Origin: CAZHLD01 sp964533185
GTDB lineage: Bacteria > Acidobacteriota > Terriglobia > Acidiferrales > UBA7541
Direction of reading: 5' to 3'
DNA length: 64,000 nt
Assembly (NCBI GenBank): GCA_964533185.1
Contig: CAZHLD010000001.1
Coordinates: 144,602 to 208,601, forward strand
Positions within the stretch are counted from its first letter, which is position 1, and the number at the start of each line of letters is the position of its first letter. Shown here piece after piece: positions 1-8,934 of the stretch. The notes beneath the pieces are model-generated. The model was not told the DNA's origin, did not search any database, and was given only the letters and a program-made list of their open reading frames with translations. The position numbers and the translations under genes were made by a program.

Positions 1-542
1 GCCGTGTCCGAAACCACCAGCGCGTCGGCCTTTAGCTTTTGCTTGTTGTTACTCACATAGCCCCACAGGCTCTCGCTGCCAACCTCCTCTTCTCCCTCGA
101 TCAGCACCTTCAGGTTCACCGGCAGTTTCCCATCCGTCCGGGTCAGCGATTCGAGCGCCTTCAGGTGGATGTGCACCTGCCCCTTGTCGTCCGCCGTGCC
201 CCGTCCGTACAGGTTCCCGTTCCGCACCGTCGGCTCAAACGCCGGCGTCGTCCACAGCTCCAGCGGTTCTGCCGGCTGCACGTCGTAATGACCGTAGAAA
301 AGCACCGTTGGCTTCTCCGGAGCCTCGAGCGACTCCGCATACACTAGCGGATGCATCGGGGTCGGCACGATCTCCACTTTCTTCAGCCCGGCCGCGCGCA
401 GTTTGTCTGCCGTCCAGCGTGCTGCCCGCTCGATGTCCGGCTTGTGCTCGGATTTTGTGCTGACGCTCGGGATGCGCAGGAATTCAAACAATTCCTTCAA
501 ATGCTCGTCGCGCTTGCTGTCGACATATTCCTCAAGGGTCAT
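1..542 (-). CDS. M20 family metallopeptidase (dipeptidase), N-terminal part
   Basis: About 180 residues of a cytosolic zinc dipeptidase/deacylase; the C-terminal part lies beyond the left edge. The M20 signatures come in the expected order: YGHYDVQP (first metal His and the following Asp, about residues 85-92), GRGTADDKG (bridging Asp, about 115-123) and EGEEEVGS (catalytic Glu and metal Glu, about 150-157). The start at 542 is an ATG preceded by a GAGGAG ribosome-binding site. The reading frame is not among the longest open frames on the + strand, but its composition and motifs are unmistakable. Family members hydrolyse dipeptides or N-acyl amino acids; the exact substrate cannot be read from this fragment. 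Confidence 0.93.
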   Translation of the reverse strand, partial: MTLEEYVDSKRDEHLKELFEFLRIPSVSTKSEHKPDIERAARWTADKLRAAGLKKVEIVPTPMHPLVYAESLEAPEKPTVLFYGHYDVQPAEPLELWTTPAFEPTVRNGNLYGRGTADDKGQVHIHLKALESLTRTDGKLPVNLKVLIEGEEEVGSESLWGYVSNNKQKLKADALVVSDT

Positions 543-842
543 CTACCGCTCCTCAGTTGTAGCCGTTTCTCTTCCTTCTTTCTTTGGTGCTCGAGGATTG
601 GTTCGTTCGCGGCTGCATCCCGTGGAATGCCCGGGCGCAGCCGAAGGTCTCCCACTGGCGGGCCTACATCCTCAAGACTGCTATTCTACGGACAACGCCT
701 CAGACGGGCAAGCCGTTGCTGTGGTTTCCTCTCGCTTCCCGCTGGGTTCCCCACCTGTACCCTCGTACAGGTTTTGCCGCAGACACACACCTCCACCGCT
801 TTTGTTGACTCCATTCTCTCCCGGCCCCACCATGGTCTCGCA

Positions 843-1205
843 ATGTCGGACGTCATCTATTCCACACCCCGACGCAGCCCGCGAGTCTTCATGCGCGTCC
901 ACGTCTGGGTCTCGGGCAAGAATGCCGATGGCCGCAAGTTCCGCGAGGCCAGCCAGACCATTGTCATCAACGCCTACGGCGGCCTGCTCTATCTCAATCA
1001 GCCGGTCGAGAACGACACCATGCTCGTCCTCAGCAGCCCCGCCACCCAGGAAGAGCAGGAAGTCCGCGTCGTCTATCTCGGCGAGGTCTGTGAAAAAGGT
1101 CAGCGCGTCGGCGTTGAATTTCTCACCCCTTCCCCTCACTTCTGGGGCGTCGAATTCACCCCCGCCGACGAACCCTCTCGCGCTGAATCTCTCCCTCCCA
1201 ACTAA
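843..1205 (+). CDS. PilZ domain protein
   Basis: A 120-residue single-domain protein. The N-terminal RRSPR...R stretch resembles the Arg-rich c-di-GMP-binding motif of PilZ, followed by a beta-rich domain with NAYGGLLYL at the position of the D/NxSxxG motif; the Ser is replaced, so ligand binding is uncertain. The open frame extends far upstream, but ATG 843 is the first start that does not add low-complexity sequence. Two further PilZ proteins lie at 55384 and 55884, which fits a lineage with many stand-alone PilZ receptors. It is probably a c-di-GMP effector or a structural relative. Confidence 0.72.
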   Translation: MSDVIYSTPRRSPRVFMRVHVWVSGKNADGRKFREASQTIVINAYGGLLYLNQPVENDTMLVLSSPATQEEQEVRVVYLGEVCEKGQRVGVEFLTPSPHFWGVEFTPADEPSRAESLPPN

Positions 1206-1330
1206 ACACCCTGACTGCCAACTCCTCCCGCCGGCTCTTCCTATTTTCTATTTTCCCCTTCGCCCCGTCACAGGCCCCTTGGATACGTCTCAATTGCCGC
1301 CACCACTCCATCCCCTGTACACTCATTCTT

Positions 1331-1420
1331 GGAGGAGTGGCCGAGCGGTTGAAGGCGGCGGTCTTGAAAACCGTTAGGCCCGTAAGGGCCTCGGGGGTTC
1401 GAATCCCTCCTCCTCCGCCA
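1331..1420 (+). tRNA. tRNA-Ser(TGA)
   Basis: A 90-nt class II tRNA with an encoded CCA end. The acceptor arms GGAGGAG and CTCCTCC pair fully, with a G discriminator. The anticodon loop CTTGAAA is closed by a 5-bp stem (one G-T pair) and gives anticodon TGA (UCA codons). A long variable arm (GGCCCGTAAGGGCC) and a T loop containing GGTTCGAATCC complete the structure. It is intact, with no sign of an integrated element beside it. Confidence 0.97.
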
Positions 1421-1583
1421 TCCCCCGGCTCTCGCCAGCGGCTTACCCGCTCGGGTTCTTCCCCCCACGATTCGACGCCCTTCTTTTCCAGCTGACTGTC
1501 TCAGCCCTGCGACCTTCGTTCCAGTTATCTTTTCGTGTCCGCTTCTCGCACCCGCCCCATGTCGCGCGACTTCTCACGCTAGA

Positions 1584-3533
1584 ATGGCTTGTCGGTCATT
1601 CATGCGTCTTTCTCGTTCGACTCTTTGGATTGCTCTGGCCTGGGTGCTCTTCGTCGGCACCTACACCGCCGTTTCTCAGCTCGTCCCGCGCGGGGAGAAC
1701 CTCACTGTCTTTGGCAATCTCCTGCAGTGCCTGGTTCCGCTGTTTGCCAATGCCGGCCTGCTGCTGAACGCCAATTCCACCAACTGGCGCCGCAACGCCT
1801 TCTGGGTGCTCCTGGCCCTCGGCGGCACCCTTTGGATGGGCGGCCAGTTGATTTGGACTTACTGGGAGATCTACCGCAAGGAGCCCATCCCCAATCCCTT
1901 CGTTGGCGACATAGTCTTCTTTCTCCACGTTGTTCCTATGATCGCCGCCCTGGCCCTCCGCCCCCACGCCAGCCATCACGACCGCAACTTCCGTTTCGGC
2001 TATCTTGACTTCAGCCTGCTCGTGCTCTGGTGGGTTTACCTGTACCTGTTTGTCGTCATCCCCTGGCAGTACGTCGTCCCCAATGAGGCCTTGTACGGCC
2101 ACAGCTTCAATCAGCTCTACACCCTGGAAAACGTCATCTTGCTCCTCGGGCTGGGCACTCTCTTTCTCCGCACCGCAGGCCGATGGCGCGTTATCTACGC
2201 CCATCTGTTCGGCGCCGCCTGCCTTTACACCTTTGCCTCGGTGACCATCAACGTGGCCATCGACCTCGGACCGAACAGTACCGCCCTTTTCGGCCCCTAC
2301 TACACTGGCAGCCTGTATGACGTCCCTCTGGTTGCTTCCTTCGTTTGGTTCGGCACCGCCGGCATTCTCGCCTACCGCTCGCAGCCCTCGGCAAAATCCG
2401 TAGACGCGGACGAACGCCCAGACACCGCTGCGGCTTCCAGCCAGCTCTCTACGATTTGGCCCGCCCGTCTGGCCATGACCGCTTTGCTCTCTCTGCCGGC
2501 TCTGGCCTTCTGGTCCCTGGAATGGAGTTCCGCTCCGCCTGCCGTTCGCCGCTTCCGCCTGCTCGTCACGCTCGTCGCGACCGTTCCTCTGGGCTTCCTC
2601 GTCTTTCTCCGGCAGACCCTGGTCGATGCCGATCGCCTCCGCCTATTGCGCGAATCCCACGAATCCATCGAAAACCTCAAGCGCCTCCAGACCCAGTTCG
2701 TCCAATCGGAAAAGCTCGCCTCGCTTGGCCTGCTCGCCGCCGGCGCCGCCCACGAGATCAACAATCCTCTCACCGCCATCCTGGGCTATTCCGACCTGCT
2801 CGCCGACGATCCCTCCGTCGGCGAAAAGGCTCGCGGCGTGGCGGAAAAAATCCGTGACCAGGCCCGGCGCACGCGGACCCTGGTCACCAGCCTGCTCTCC
2901 TTTGCCCGCCAGGTCCCCGCTGAGCGATCCCTGCTTGACGTCAATTCCATCGTCACCAGCGCGATCCAGCTCCGCAGCCTCGACCTTCGCGGCAAGAACA
3001 CCCGTATCGACCTCCAGACCGCCAGTATCCTTCCCGGCGTTCGCGGCGACCCGAACCAACTCCTTCAAGTCTTCTTCAACATCATCAGCAATGCCGTGGA
3101 CGCCATGGAAGCAGTCGGCGGGGGTGTGCTCACCGTCCGCACTTCCCGCGACCGCGCTCAGGTTGTCATCGAGTTCTCCGACACCGGCCCGGGCATCAAG
3201 GAGCCTCATCTCGTCTTCGACCCCTTCTACACCACCAAGCCGGTCGGTAAGGGCACCGGCCTGGGCCTCTCTATCTGCTACGGCGTGCTCCGCGAGCACG
3301 GCGGCAACATCTCCTGTCACAACCGAACCGAGGGCGGAGCCTCCTTCCGCGTTGAGCTTCCTGCCGTCCTGGCTCTCTTCCCTTCGGTTTCAGCCTCTCC
3401 GCACGCCAGTGGTTCTTCCCGCGACGCTGCGCTGACGAACTCTTCTCCTGCGCCGGCCCCAGACCCTGCCTCGCCCGAATCCTCGTCTTCTGCCAACTCC
3501 CCCTCCGCGCCGCCCGCCGTTCGGCACTCCTGA
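1584..3533 (+). CDS. Membrane-bound sensor histidine kinase
   Basis: A 649-residue orphan sensor kinase. About eight hydrophobic segments fill residues 10-350, a multi-span sensor rather than a periplasmic one. A short coiled linker leads into HisKA, with the phospho-acceptor His at about residue 390 in AAHEINNPLTAILGYSD. The HATPase_c domain follows with an N box (NIISNAVDAM), a G1 box (SDTGPGI) and a G2 box (GKGTGLGLSICYG, about residue 555). The C-terminal 60 residues are a Pro/Ser/Ala-rich tail. ATG 1584 is used; ATG 1602 is an alternative. No response regulator is adjacent; the next gene downstream is an ABC exporter, which it may or may not control. Confidence 0.92.
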   Translation: MACRSFMRLSRSTLWIALAWVLFVGTYTAVSQLVPRGENLTVFGNLLQCLVPLFANAGLLLNANSTNWRRNAFWVLLALGGTLWMGGQLIWTYWEIYRKEPIPNPFVGDIVFFLHVVPMIAALALRPHASHHDRNFRFGYLDFSLLVLWWVYLYLFVVIPWQYVVPNEALYGHSFNQLYTLENVILLLGLGTLFLRTAGRWRVIYAHLFGAACLYTFASVTINVAIDLGPNSTALFGPYYTGSLYDVPLVASFVWFGTAGILAYRSQPSAKSVDADERPDTAAASSQLSTIWPARLAMTALLSLPALAFWSLEWSSAPPAVRRFRLLVTLVATVPLGFLVFLRQTLVDADRLRLLRESHESIENLKRLQTQFVQSEKLASLGLLAAGAAHEINNPLTAILGYSDLLADDPSVGEKARGVAEKIRDQARRTRTLVTSLLSFARQVPAERSLLDVNSIVTSAIQLRSLDLRGKNTRIDLQTASILPGVRGDPNQLLQVFFNIISNAVDAMEAVGGGVLTVRTSRDRAQVVIEFSDTGPGIKEPHLVFDPFYTTKPVGKGTGLGLSICYGVLREHGGNISCHNRTEGGASFRVELPAVLALFPSVSASPHASGSSRDAALTNSSPAPAPDPASPESSSSANSPSAPPAVRHS

Positions 3534-3607
3534 ATCCGCGCTTCAGTAGCAGAAGTCCTTTCAGTCTTCTTTCTTTGTGCTAAATTCTTTCGACGCGCGA
3601 ACACCAG

Positions 3608-4411
3608 ATGACTCAGCCCGCCATTGCCACCGAGTTCCTCACCCGCCGCTTCGGCGCTCTGCTCGCCGTGGACCGCATCAATCTCTCCGTCGAAGCCGGC
3701 CAGTTCTTCGGTTTTCTCGGCCCCAACGGCGCCGGCAAATCCACCACCATCAAGATGCTGACCGGCCTGCTCGCTCCCACCTCCGGCCGCATTTGCCTCC
3801 TCGGCCTCGACCTCGAACAGCAGCCCATCGAGGTCAAGCGCCAGATCGGCGTTGTGCCCGAGGGCCTGGCCCTCTTTGACCGCCTCACCGCCTCCGAATA
3901 CCTCAACTTCGTCGGCCGCATGTATGGCCTCGACCGCCGCACCGCCGCCGAGCGCGCCGCTGAGCTCCTCAATTTCATGCAGCTTGCCGACCGCCCCAAG
4001 TCCTTGATCGTCGATTTCTCCGCCGGCATGAAGAAAAAGCTCGCTCTGGCCGCTGCTGTCATCCACGGCCCGAAGATCCTCTTCCTCGACGAGCCCTTCG
4101 AAGGTGTGGACGCCATCGCCGCCGGCTCGCTCAAGGCCATGCTCCACCGGATGACCAACCGCGGCGCCACCATCTTTCTCACTTCCCACGTCCTTGAGAT
4201 CGTCGAGCGCCTCTGCAGCCACGTCGCCATCATTCACAAGGGCACCCTCGTCGCCCAGGGCTCGCTCGAAGAATTGCGCGCCGGCGTCGAGGCCCGCGCC
4301 GAACTTCACGCCGCTTCCCCCGGCGAAAAGCTCACCCTCGAACAAATCTTTCTCTCCATCGTCGGTACCGGTGCCGCCCGCTCCGATCAGGAGCTCTCAT
4401 GGCTGATGTAG
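3608..4411 (+). CDS. ABC transporter ATP-binding protein
   Basis: A 267-residue nucleotide-binding subunit of the ABC-2/exporter type. It has Walker A GPNGAGKST (about residues 39-47), a Q-loop region, a signature-like FSAGMKKKLALAAA (an FSAGM variant of LSGGQ) and Walker B ILFLDEPFEGVD with the catalytic Glu. The switch His is in TSHVLE. The stop overlaps the start of the permease gene by 13 bases, so the two are translationally coupled. The substrate is unknown; the class includes drug, lipid and antibiotic exporters. Confidence 0.92.
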   Translation: MTQPAIATEFLTRRFGALLAVDRINLSVEAGQFFGFLGPNGAGKSTTIKMLTGLLAPTSGRICLLGLDLEQQPIEVKRQIGVVPEGLALFDRLTASEYLNFVGRMYGLDRRTAAERAAELLNFMQLADRPKSLIVDFSAGMKKKLALAAAVIHGPKILFLDEPFEGVDAIAAGSLKAMLHRMTNRGATIFLTSHVLEIVERLCSHVAIIHKGTLVAQGSLEELRAGVEARAELHAASPGEKLTLEQIFLSIVGTGAARSDQELSWLM

Positions 4412-6081
4412 CCCCATCGTTCGGCACCCTCAGCCAGGTCGCCATCATTGCCCGGCTCCGCGCCTGCATCTTTCGCAACTCCATCCGCACCACCAGCGCT
4501 CGCCTTGACCTGGTCGCGTTTCTCCTCGTCGGCGCTCTGATTGCTGTCTTCGACCTCGGCATCGGCATGGGCATGGCTTTCGGTGCCTACTTCGCTCTGA
4601 CCACCGGAAAGCTGGCCCTTCTGAATTTCCTCTTCTGGGGCCTCTTCCTTGCCTGGCAGTTCCTCCCCATAATATTTGCCTCCTTCACTGTGGACTTCGA
4701 CTTCCGCGGCCTCCTCCGCTTTCCCCTCCGCTTCCTCGCCTTCTACCTCCTCAGCCTCGCCTATGCCCTGTTCGACCCTGCCCTTCTTTCTTGCATCTTC
4801 TGGCTGCTCTGCCTGGGCGCCGGCATTGTCTTTGCCCGCCCCGACCTTTTCCCTTGGATCCTCCTGCTCGTCCTCGTCTTTGCCGCAACCAACCTGCTCC
4901 TCGGCCGCCTCATCTCCTCCTGGCTTGAGCGGCTCCTCGCTCGCCGCCGCACGCGCGAGGCTGCCATCGCCCTCTTCCTTCTCGCCCTGTTCAGCTTCCA
5001 GTTGGTTGGTGTCGCCGGTGAACGCTGGGGACGACAGGCCGCCCCCATCGTGGTGAGAGTCTCACCACTCTTGCGCCCGCTCCCTCCCGGCCTCGCTGGG
5101 ATGGCCATCGAGCGCGCCTTCGATGGCCGCCATCTATCCGCGCTGGCTCCGACGGCTCTCCTCGCCGCCTATGGTGTTGTCTTCGCCTGGCTGCTGCGCC
5201 GTCGTCTCCTCGCTCAGTACCGCGGCGAAGACCTCAGCGAATCCCTCGCCCCCTCTCGCCCCTCTGTTCCCTCAGCCTTTCGCCCTGCCCCAGTCTCTTC
5301 CGCGTCCTCTGCTTCCTTTGCCTCCTCCTTCCTCCCTCCTCCCGTCGCAGCCATGTTCGAAAAGGACATTCGCTACATCCTCCGCAATTCCGTCCTTCTC
5401 CTCACTCTAATCGCACCCGTTCTCTTTCTGATCGTCCTCCTGTCCGCTGGCCAGTCTCCCCGCCCGGGGAAGCGTTCGGTCATGCCCATTACTTCTTCAG
5501 ACTTCCTCTTCCCCGGCGCCGTCGCCTACGCCGTCTTGATCTTCACCAACCTCCTCCACAACTGCTTCGGCTACGCCGGCTACGGCATCCAGCTTCTTCT
5601 GGCCGCTCCCGTCCGCTTCCGCGACATCCTGCTCGGCGTCAACCTCGCCCAGACCGCGCTCGTTCTGTTCGAAACGGCTCTCATCACCCTCTTCTACAGC
5701 CTGTTCTTCCATCCCCCGGCGCTCCCGATGCTCCTCGCTACTCTGGCCATGCTTTGTTTTCTTCTGCTGGTCAACCTCTCGGCCGGAAATCTCCTCTCGC
5801 TCTACCGCCCGCGCCGCATCGAGTTCGGCTCTATGCGACGCCAGCAAGCCTCCGGCCTCACCGTCTTGATCGGCCTCGGCATCCAGCTCGCTAGTTTTAT
5901 TCTGATTACCCTGGTCTTTCTGGCGACGTATTTCTTTGGTGGGACGTGGCTGGCCTTGCTCGTCTTTCTGGTCTTGGCCGCAGCCGCCGCGCAGCTCTAT
6001 CGCACCGTGCTCGACCGCTGCACCCACATCGCCCTCGACCGCCGCGAATTCCTAACCGCCGAATTCTGCCGCTCATCCTGA
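4399..6081 (+). CDS. ABC-2 type exporter permease
   Basis: A 560-residue integral membrane partner of the preceding ATPase, with roughly twelve hydrophobic segments in two halves. The halves are joined at about residues 275-325 by a Ser/Pro/Ala-rich hydrophilic linker. The DNA of this linker (about 5255-5345) is made of CCTCTGCTTCC-like units resembling the intergenic CTCTG repeats of this scaffold, so it may be a repeat that became coding. The start ATG 4399 lies inside the end of the ATPase gene. No conserved catalytic motif is expected in this family. The substrate is unknown. Confidence 0.85.
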   Translation: MADVAPSFGTLSQVAIIARLRACIFRNSIRTTSARLDLVAFLLVGALIAVFDLGIGMGMAFGAYFALTTGKLALLNFLFWGLFLAWQFLPIIFASFTVDFDFRGLLRFPLRFLAFYLLSLAYALFDPALLSCIFWLLCLGAGIVFARPDLFPWILLLVLVFAATNLLLGRLISSWLERLLARRRTREAAIALFLLALFSFQLVGVAGERWGRQAAPIVVRVSPLLRPLPPGLAGMAIERAFDGRHLSALAPTALLAAYGVVFAWLLRRRLLAQYRGEDLSESLAPSRPSVPSAFRPAPVSSASSASFASSFLPPPVAAMFEKDIRYILRNSVLLLTLIAPVLFLIVLLSAGQSPRPGKRSVMPITSSDFLFPGAVAYAVLIFTNLLHNCFGYAGYGIQLLLAAPVRFRDILLGVNLAQTALVLFETALITLFYSLFFHPPALPMLLATLAMLCFLLLVNLSAGNLLSLYRPRRIEFGSMRRQQASGLTVLIGLGIQLASFILITLVFLATYFFGGTWLALLVFLVLAAAAAQLYRTVLDRCTHIALDRREFLTAEFCRSS

Positions 6082-6426
6082 CTTCCTTTCCCCTGTCATT
6101 CTGAGCGGAGTCCCAGCCTTGCCGGGACGAAGTGAAGAATCCCTCTGCGCCTGTTTCTCTTACTTCTTCCCCAGAATCTCCTTCCACTCACTCAATCGGT
6201 ATCGCCGCCGCCATCATCACCAGCGCCGCGCTCAACGACCATGCCTTCCTCATCGTTTTCTCCTTTCATGCCCATTCCCGCGTGGCGCACCCTGCGCCCT
6301 GAAACGCCACGCAGTTGCAGTGCGTCTCGCTCCCAAAGGCTTGCGCGGCTGCCGCCCCTGCGCTACTCTCGCCGCGCCCTGTCGGTCACTTTCGCCCTTG
6401 ACTCTCTTCATTTAGAGGTTGCCCTG
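6082..6426. other. Intergenic region with dispersed repeats
   Basis: About 345 bases between the exporter permease and the M42 peptidase. It begins with a GTCATTCTGAG...GAATCCC repeat (6095-6149). No convincing gene was found: open frames here give low-complexity Ser/Arg/Pro peptides. A promoter for the downstream gene could lie here, but no clear -35/-10 pair was identified. Confidence 0.6.
6095..6149 (+). repeat. Dispersed repeat family A, copy 1 (forward)
   Basis: It begins GTCATTCTGAG and ends GAAGAATCCCTC, with an internal inverted repeat built on CCCAGCCTTGCCGGG. The same ends recur at 6451, 15197, 34456, 41953, 55324 and 61424. Copies left of 34.4 kb are in this orientation and copies to the right are reversed. 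Confidence 0.85.
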
Positions 6427-8799
6427 ATGAACCCATCTGGATTGAACGCTGTCATTCTGAGGGCCGGTCCCACCGGCCCGAAGAATCCCTCTTTGTTCTT
6501 TGACTTCTCTGCGTCCTCTGCTTCCTCTGTTCCCTCTGCTCCCTCTGCGATATGTTTTCTCTTTCTCTTGCTCGCCCTTGTTGCGTTTACAATCCCGGCT
6601 AACGCTCAATCCCTTTCTCAAGATCTCCCGAACTTCGTCGAAACCCCCGCCGTCACCGGCTACGAGCAATCCCTCGCCGCCGAAATCCGCTCGCGCCTCA
6701 AAAGTCTCAATCCCCGCACCGACAACCTCGGCAACGTCATCGTCACTCTCGGCTCCGGGTCTCCCTCGCGCCTCATCGTCACTCCGATGGACGAGCCCGG
6801 CTACGTCGTCAGCGCCATCACCTCCGACGGCTATCTTCGCGTTCAACGCCTCCCCCAGCAGGCTCCTCATTCTCTCTTCGATCTTCTCCACACCTCTCAA
6901 CCCGTCACCATCACCACGCGCTCCGGCAAATCCGTCTTCGGCGTCATCGCCGGCCTCTCCACCCATCTTCAACCCGCTCGACAGAACGCTCCCCGCGCCG
7001 CTCACCCCGACGAAATCTTCGTGGACATCGGCGCCTCTTCCCCCGCCGAAGTCCGTCAGGCCCGCGTGGACATTCTCGACCCCATTTCCCTCGACCGCAC
7101 CTTGTACCAGATGGGCTACGGCCGCCTCACTGCTCCGGCCATCGGCGACCGCTTCGGCTGCGCCGCGCTTGTCGAGCTGTTACGTCGCCTCGACCCGGCC
7201 AAACTCACCGGCACTCTTACTGTCGCCTTTGTCGCCCAGCAGTGGGCCAGCTCGCGCGGCCTCGACCGCCTCATGCAGCAGGTCAACCCCGACGAGATGA
7301 TCTACATCGGCCGCCTCCTCCCTCGCCGCGGCCCCGGCGCCCAGGCCGCCCCTCGCACGCCATCCGTTCAGCCCGGCAGCGGCGTTCTGATTGGCTCAGC
7401 CGAACCGCAAGCGCCTCTCACGAGCCTTGCTGAAGAGCTCAAGCGTCTCGCCGACGAAAACAAGATTGCAGTCGCCGCCGAATCCACCGCGCCTCTTCCC
7501 CGCGTCAGCTATACGCAGGGCCCGGCTCTTCCCGAAAGGTTCGCACATCTCGGCGTTCCCACTCGCTTTCCCCTCACCCCTGCCGAGTTTCTCGACTCCC
7601 GCGACATTCTGAACTTGGTTTCGCTGCTCGAGCTTTATGCCCAAGGAATGCGTTCGCCGATCGATTTCGATAGTTTTGTTGGGCTGGGCGAAGGCGGTAG
7701 CGTTGCTTGGGGACCTTCGGGGCCCTCCCAGGCGTACATTCTGCAGAAGCTCGTCGAAACCTACGGCGTCAGCGGCAACGAAGGCCCAGTCCGCGAAGCC
7801 ATCACTCGACTTCTCCCGTCCTGGGCCAAACCCGAAACCGACGCCGCCGGCAATCTCGTCCTTCGCGTCAGCGCCACTCCGCCCAGCGCCCAGACGCTCG
7901 CCAAAGTCGAGCGAATCGCCTTCATCGCCCACATGGACGAAATCGGCTACGTCGTCCGCTCCATCTCCTCCGACGGCAAACTCGAAGTCCAGTCCCGCGG
8001 CGGCGGCATCCCTGAGTTTTTCCTCGGCCACGCCGTTCTCGTCCACACGAAAGGCGGTCCTCGCCCCGGCGTCCTCGAACTTCCCGCCGGTTGGGACGCA
8101 CCCGACTTCCAATGGCCGCGCGGCCCTCAGGCGCAGGTCGGCGAGGCCCGTGCCATCCGCGTTGATGTCGGCGCCCGCTCGCCCGACGAAGTCGCGCAGC
8201 TCAGCATCCAGGTCGGCGACACTCTCACCGTCCCCAAAAAGTTCAGAAAACTCTTTGGCACCCGCGCCAACGGCCGCAGCTTCGACGACCGCGTCGGCTG
8301 TGCTGCCCTGATTGCCGCCGTCTGGGCTTTGGGCCCCAACCCGCCCGCAAAGGAGATTCTCTTTATCTGGTCAACGGAGGAAGAAGTCGGCCTGCGCGGC
8401 GCATTTGCCATTGCCCAGCGCCTGGCCGACGAAGGTCGCTCGCCCGACTACGTTTTCGCTGTGGATACCTTTGTCAGTTCCGATTCGCCGCTTGAATCCG
8501 ACCGCTTTGCCAACGCCCCCATCGGCAAAGGCTTCGTCATCCGCGCCGTGGACAACTCCAACATCACCGCCCGCCCGTTCGTTGACCGTCTCGTCAAACT
8601 CGCCCGCGCCAGCTCCATTCCCGTGCAGTACGGCGTCACCGGCGGCGGCAATGATGGGGCCGTCTTCCTCCGCGGCGGCACCGTGGATATCCCCATCTCC
8701 TGGCCCTTGCGCTATTCCCACTCACCGGGTGAAGTCATTGATACGCGCGACCTCGATGCCCTCGCCCGCATCATCGCCGCCATCTCCCGTTCCTGGTGA
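6427..8799 (+). CDS. Secreted tandem M42-type aminopeptidase with an inactive first domain
   Basis: A signal-peptide region (hydrophobic FLFLLLALVAFTIPANA, cut after ANA) is followed by two M42 (glutamyl aminopeptidase/endoglucanase M) domains. The second is complete: metal His in AHMDEIGYV (about residue 502), bridging Asp in FDDRVGC, the catalytic/metal Glu pair in STEEEVGLRG (about 651-653), Asp in AVDTF and His in RYSHSPGEV. The first matches in layout but reads TPMDEPGYV, IGDRFGC, AQQWASSRG and RFPLTPAEF at those sites, so it has lost its ligands. The start is uncertain: ATG 6427 would translate repeat sequence, and a TTG near 6492 is possible. It is likely a periplasmic or extracytoplasmic peptidase. 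Confidence 0.85.
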   Translation: MNPSGLNAVILRAGPTGPKNPSLFFDFSASSASSVPSAPSAICFLFLLLALVAFTIPANAQSLSQDLPNFVETPAVTGYEQSLAAEIRSRLKSLNPRTDNLGNVIVTLGSGSPSRLIVTPMDEPGYVVSAITSDGYLRVQRLPQQAPHSLFDLLHTSQPVTITTRSGKSVFGVIAGLSTHLQPARQNAPRAAHPDEIFVDIGASSPAEVRQARVDILDPISLDRTLYQMGYGRLTAPAIGDRFGCAALVELLRRLDPAKLTGTLTVAFVAQQWASSRGLDRLMQQVNPDEMIYIGRLLPRRGPGAQAAPRTPSVQPGSGVLIGSAEPQAPLTSLAEELKRLADENKIAVAAESTAPLPRVSYTQGPALPERFAHLGVPTRFPLTPAEFLDSRDILNLVSLLELYAQGMRSPIDFDSFVGLGEGGSVAWGPSGPSQAYILQKLVETYGVSGNEGPVREAITRLLPSWAKPETDAAGNLVLRVSATPPSAQTLAKVERIAFIAHMDEIGYVVRSISSDGKLEVQSRGGGIPEFFLGHAVLVHTKGGPRPGVLELPAGWDAPDFQWPRGPQAQVGEARAIRVDVGARSPDEVAQLSIQVGDTLTVPKKFRKLFGTRANGRSFDDRVGCAALIAAVWALGPNPPAKEILFIWSTEEEVGLRGAFAIAQRLADEGRSPDYVFAVDTFVSSDSPLESDRFANAPIGKGFVIRAVDNSNITARPFVDRLVKLARASSIPVQYGVTGGGNDGAVFLRGGTVDIPISWPLRYSHSPGEVIDTRDLDALARIIAAISRSW
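6451..6493 (+). repeat. Dispersed repeat family A, copy 2 (forward)
   Basis: GTCATTCTGAGGGC...GAAGAATCCCTC with a GGCCGGT..ACCGGCC inverted repeat in the middle. It lies inside the upstream extension of the M42 reading frame and would be translated if the ATG at 6427 were used. Confidence 0.8.
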
Positions 8800-8811
8800 T
8801 GGCCTTGCTTG

Positions 8812-8838
8812 TGTAGGGGCGGGCCTTTGTGCCCGCCC
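8812..8838 (+). repeat. Dispersed hairpin repeat family D (GTAGGGGCGGGC...GCCCGCCC)
   Basis: A perfect hairpin, GGGCGGGC then CTTTGT-type loop then GCCCGCCC, preceded by GTAGG, just after the M42 stop. Related units sit at 16488, 18101, 32165, 49064 and 61575. It could act as a terminator here, although no T-run follows. Confidence 0.7.
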
Positions 8839-8848
8839 AGATTTCATC

Positions 8849-8925
8849 GCCGTGTTCTCTGTCTGAGTTGCTCTTCTCTGTGCTCTCCGTATCCTCTGTG
8901 ACCTCTGTGTTGAACTCTTTTCTCT
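8849..8925 (+). repeat. Dispersed CTCTGTG-periodic repeat family B
   Basis: Successive units such as TCTCTGTG, CTCTCCGTA, TCCTCTGTGA and CCTCTGTG repeat with a step of about 9-10 bases and end in TTGAACTC. The same design occurs at 13796, 26692 and, reversed, at 63826. Confidence 0.75.
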
Positions 8926-8934
8926 TTTCTTGCC

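Noticed and set aside
6119..6415. 98-residue + strand frame after the exporter permease
   Set aside because: It is His/Arg/Pro-rich, overlaps family A sequence and the M42 leader frame, and has no recognisable domain or start signal.
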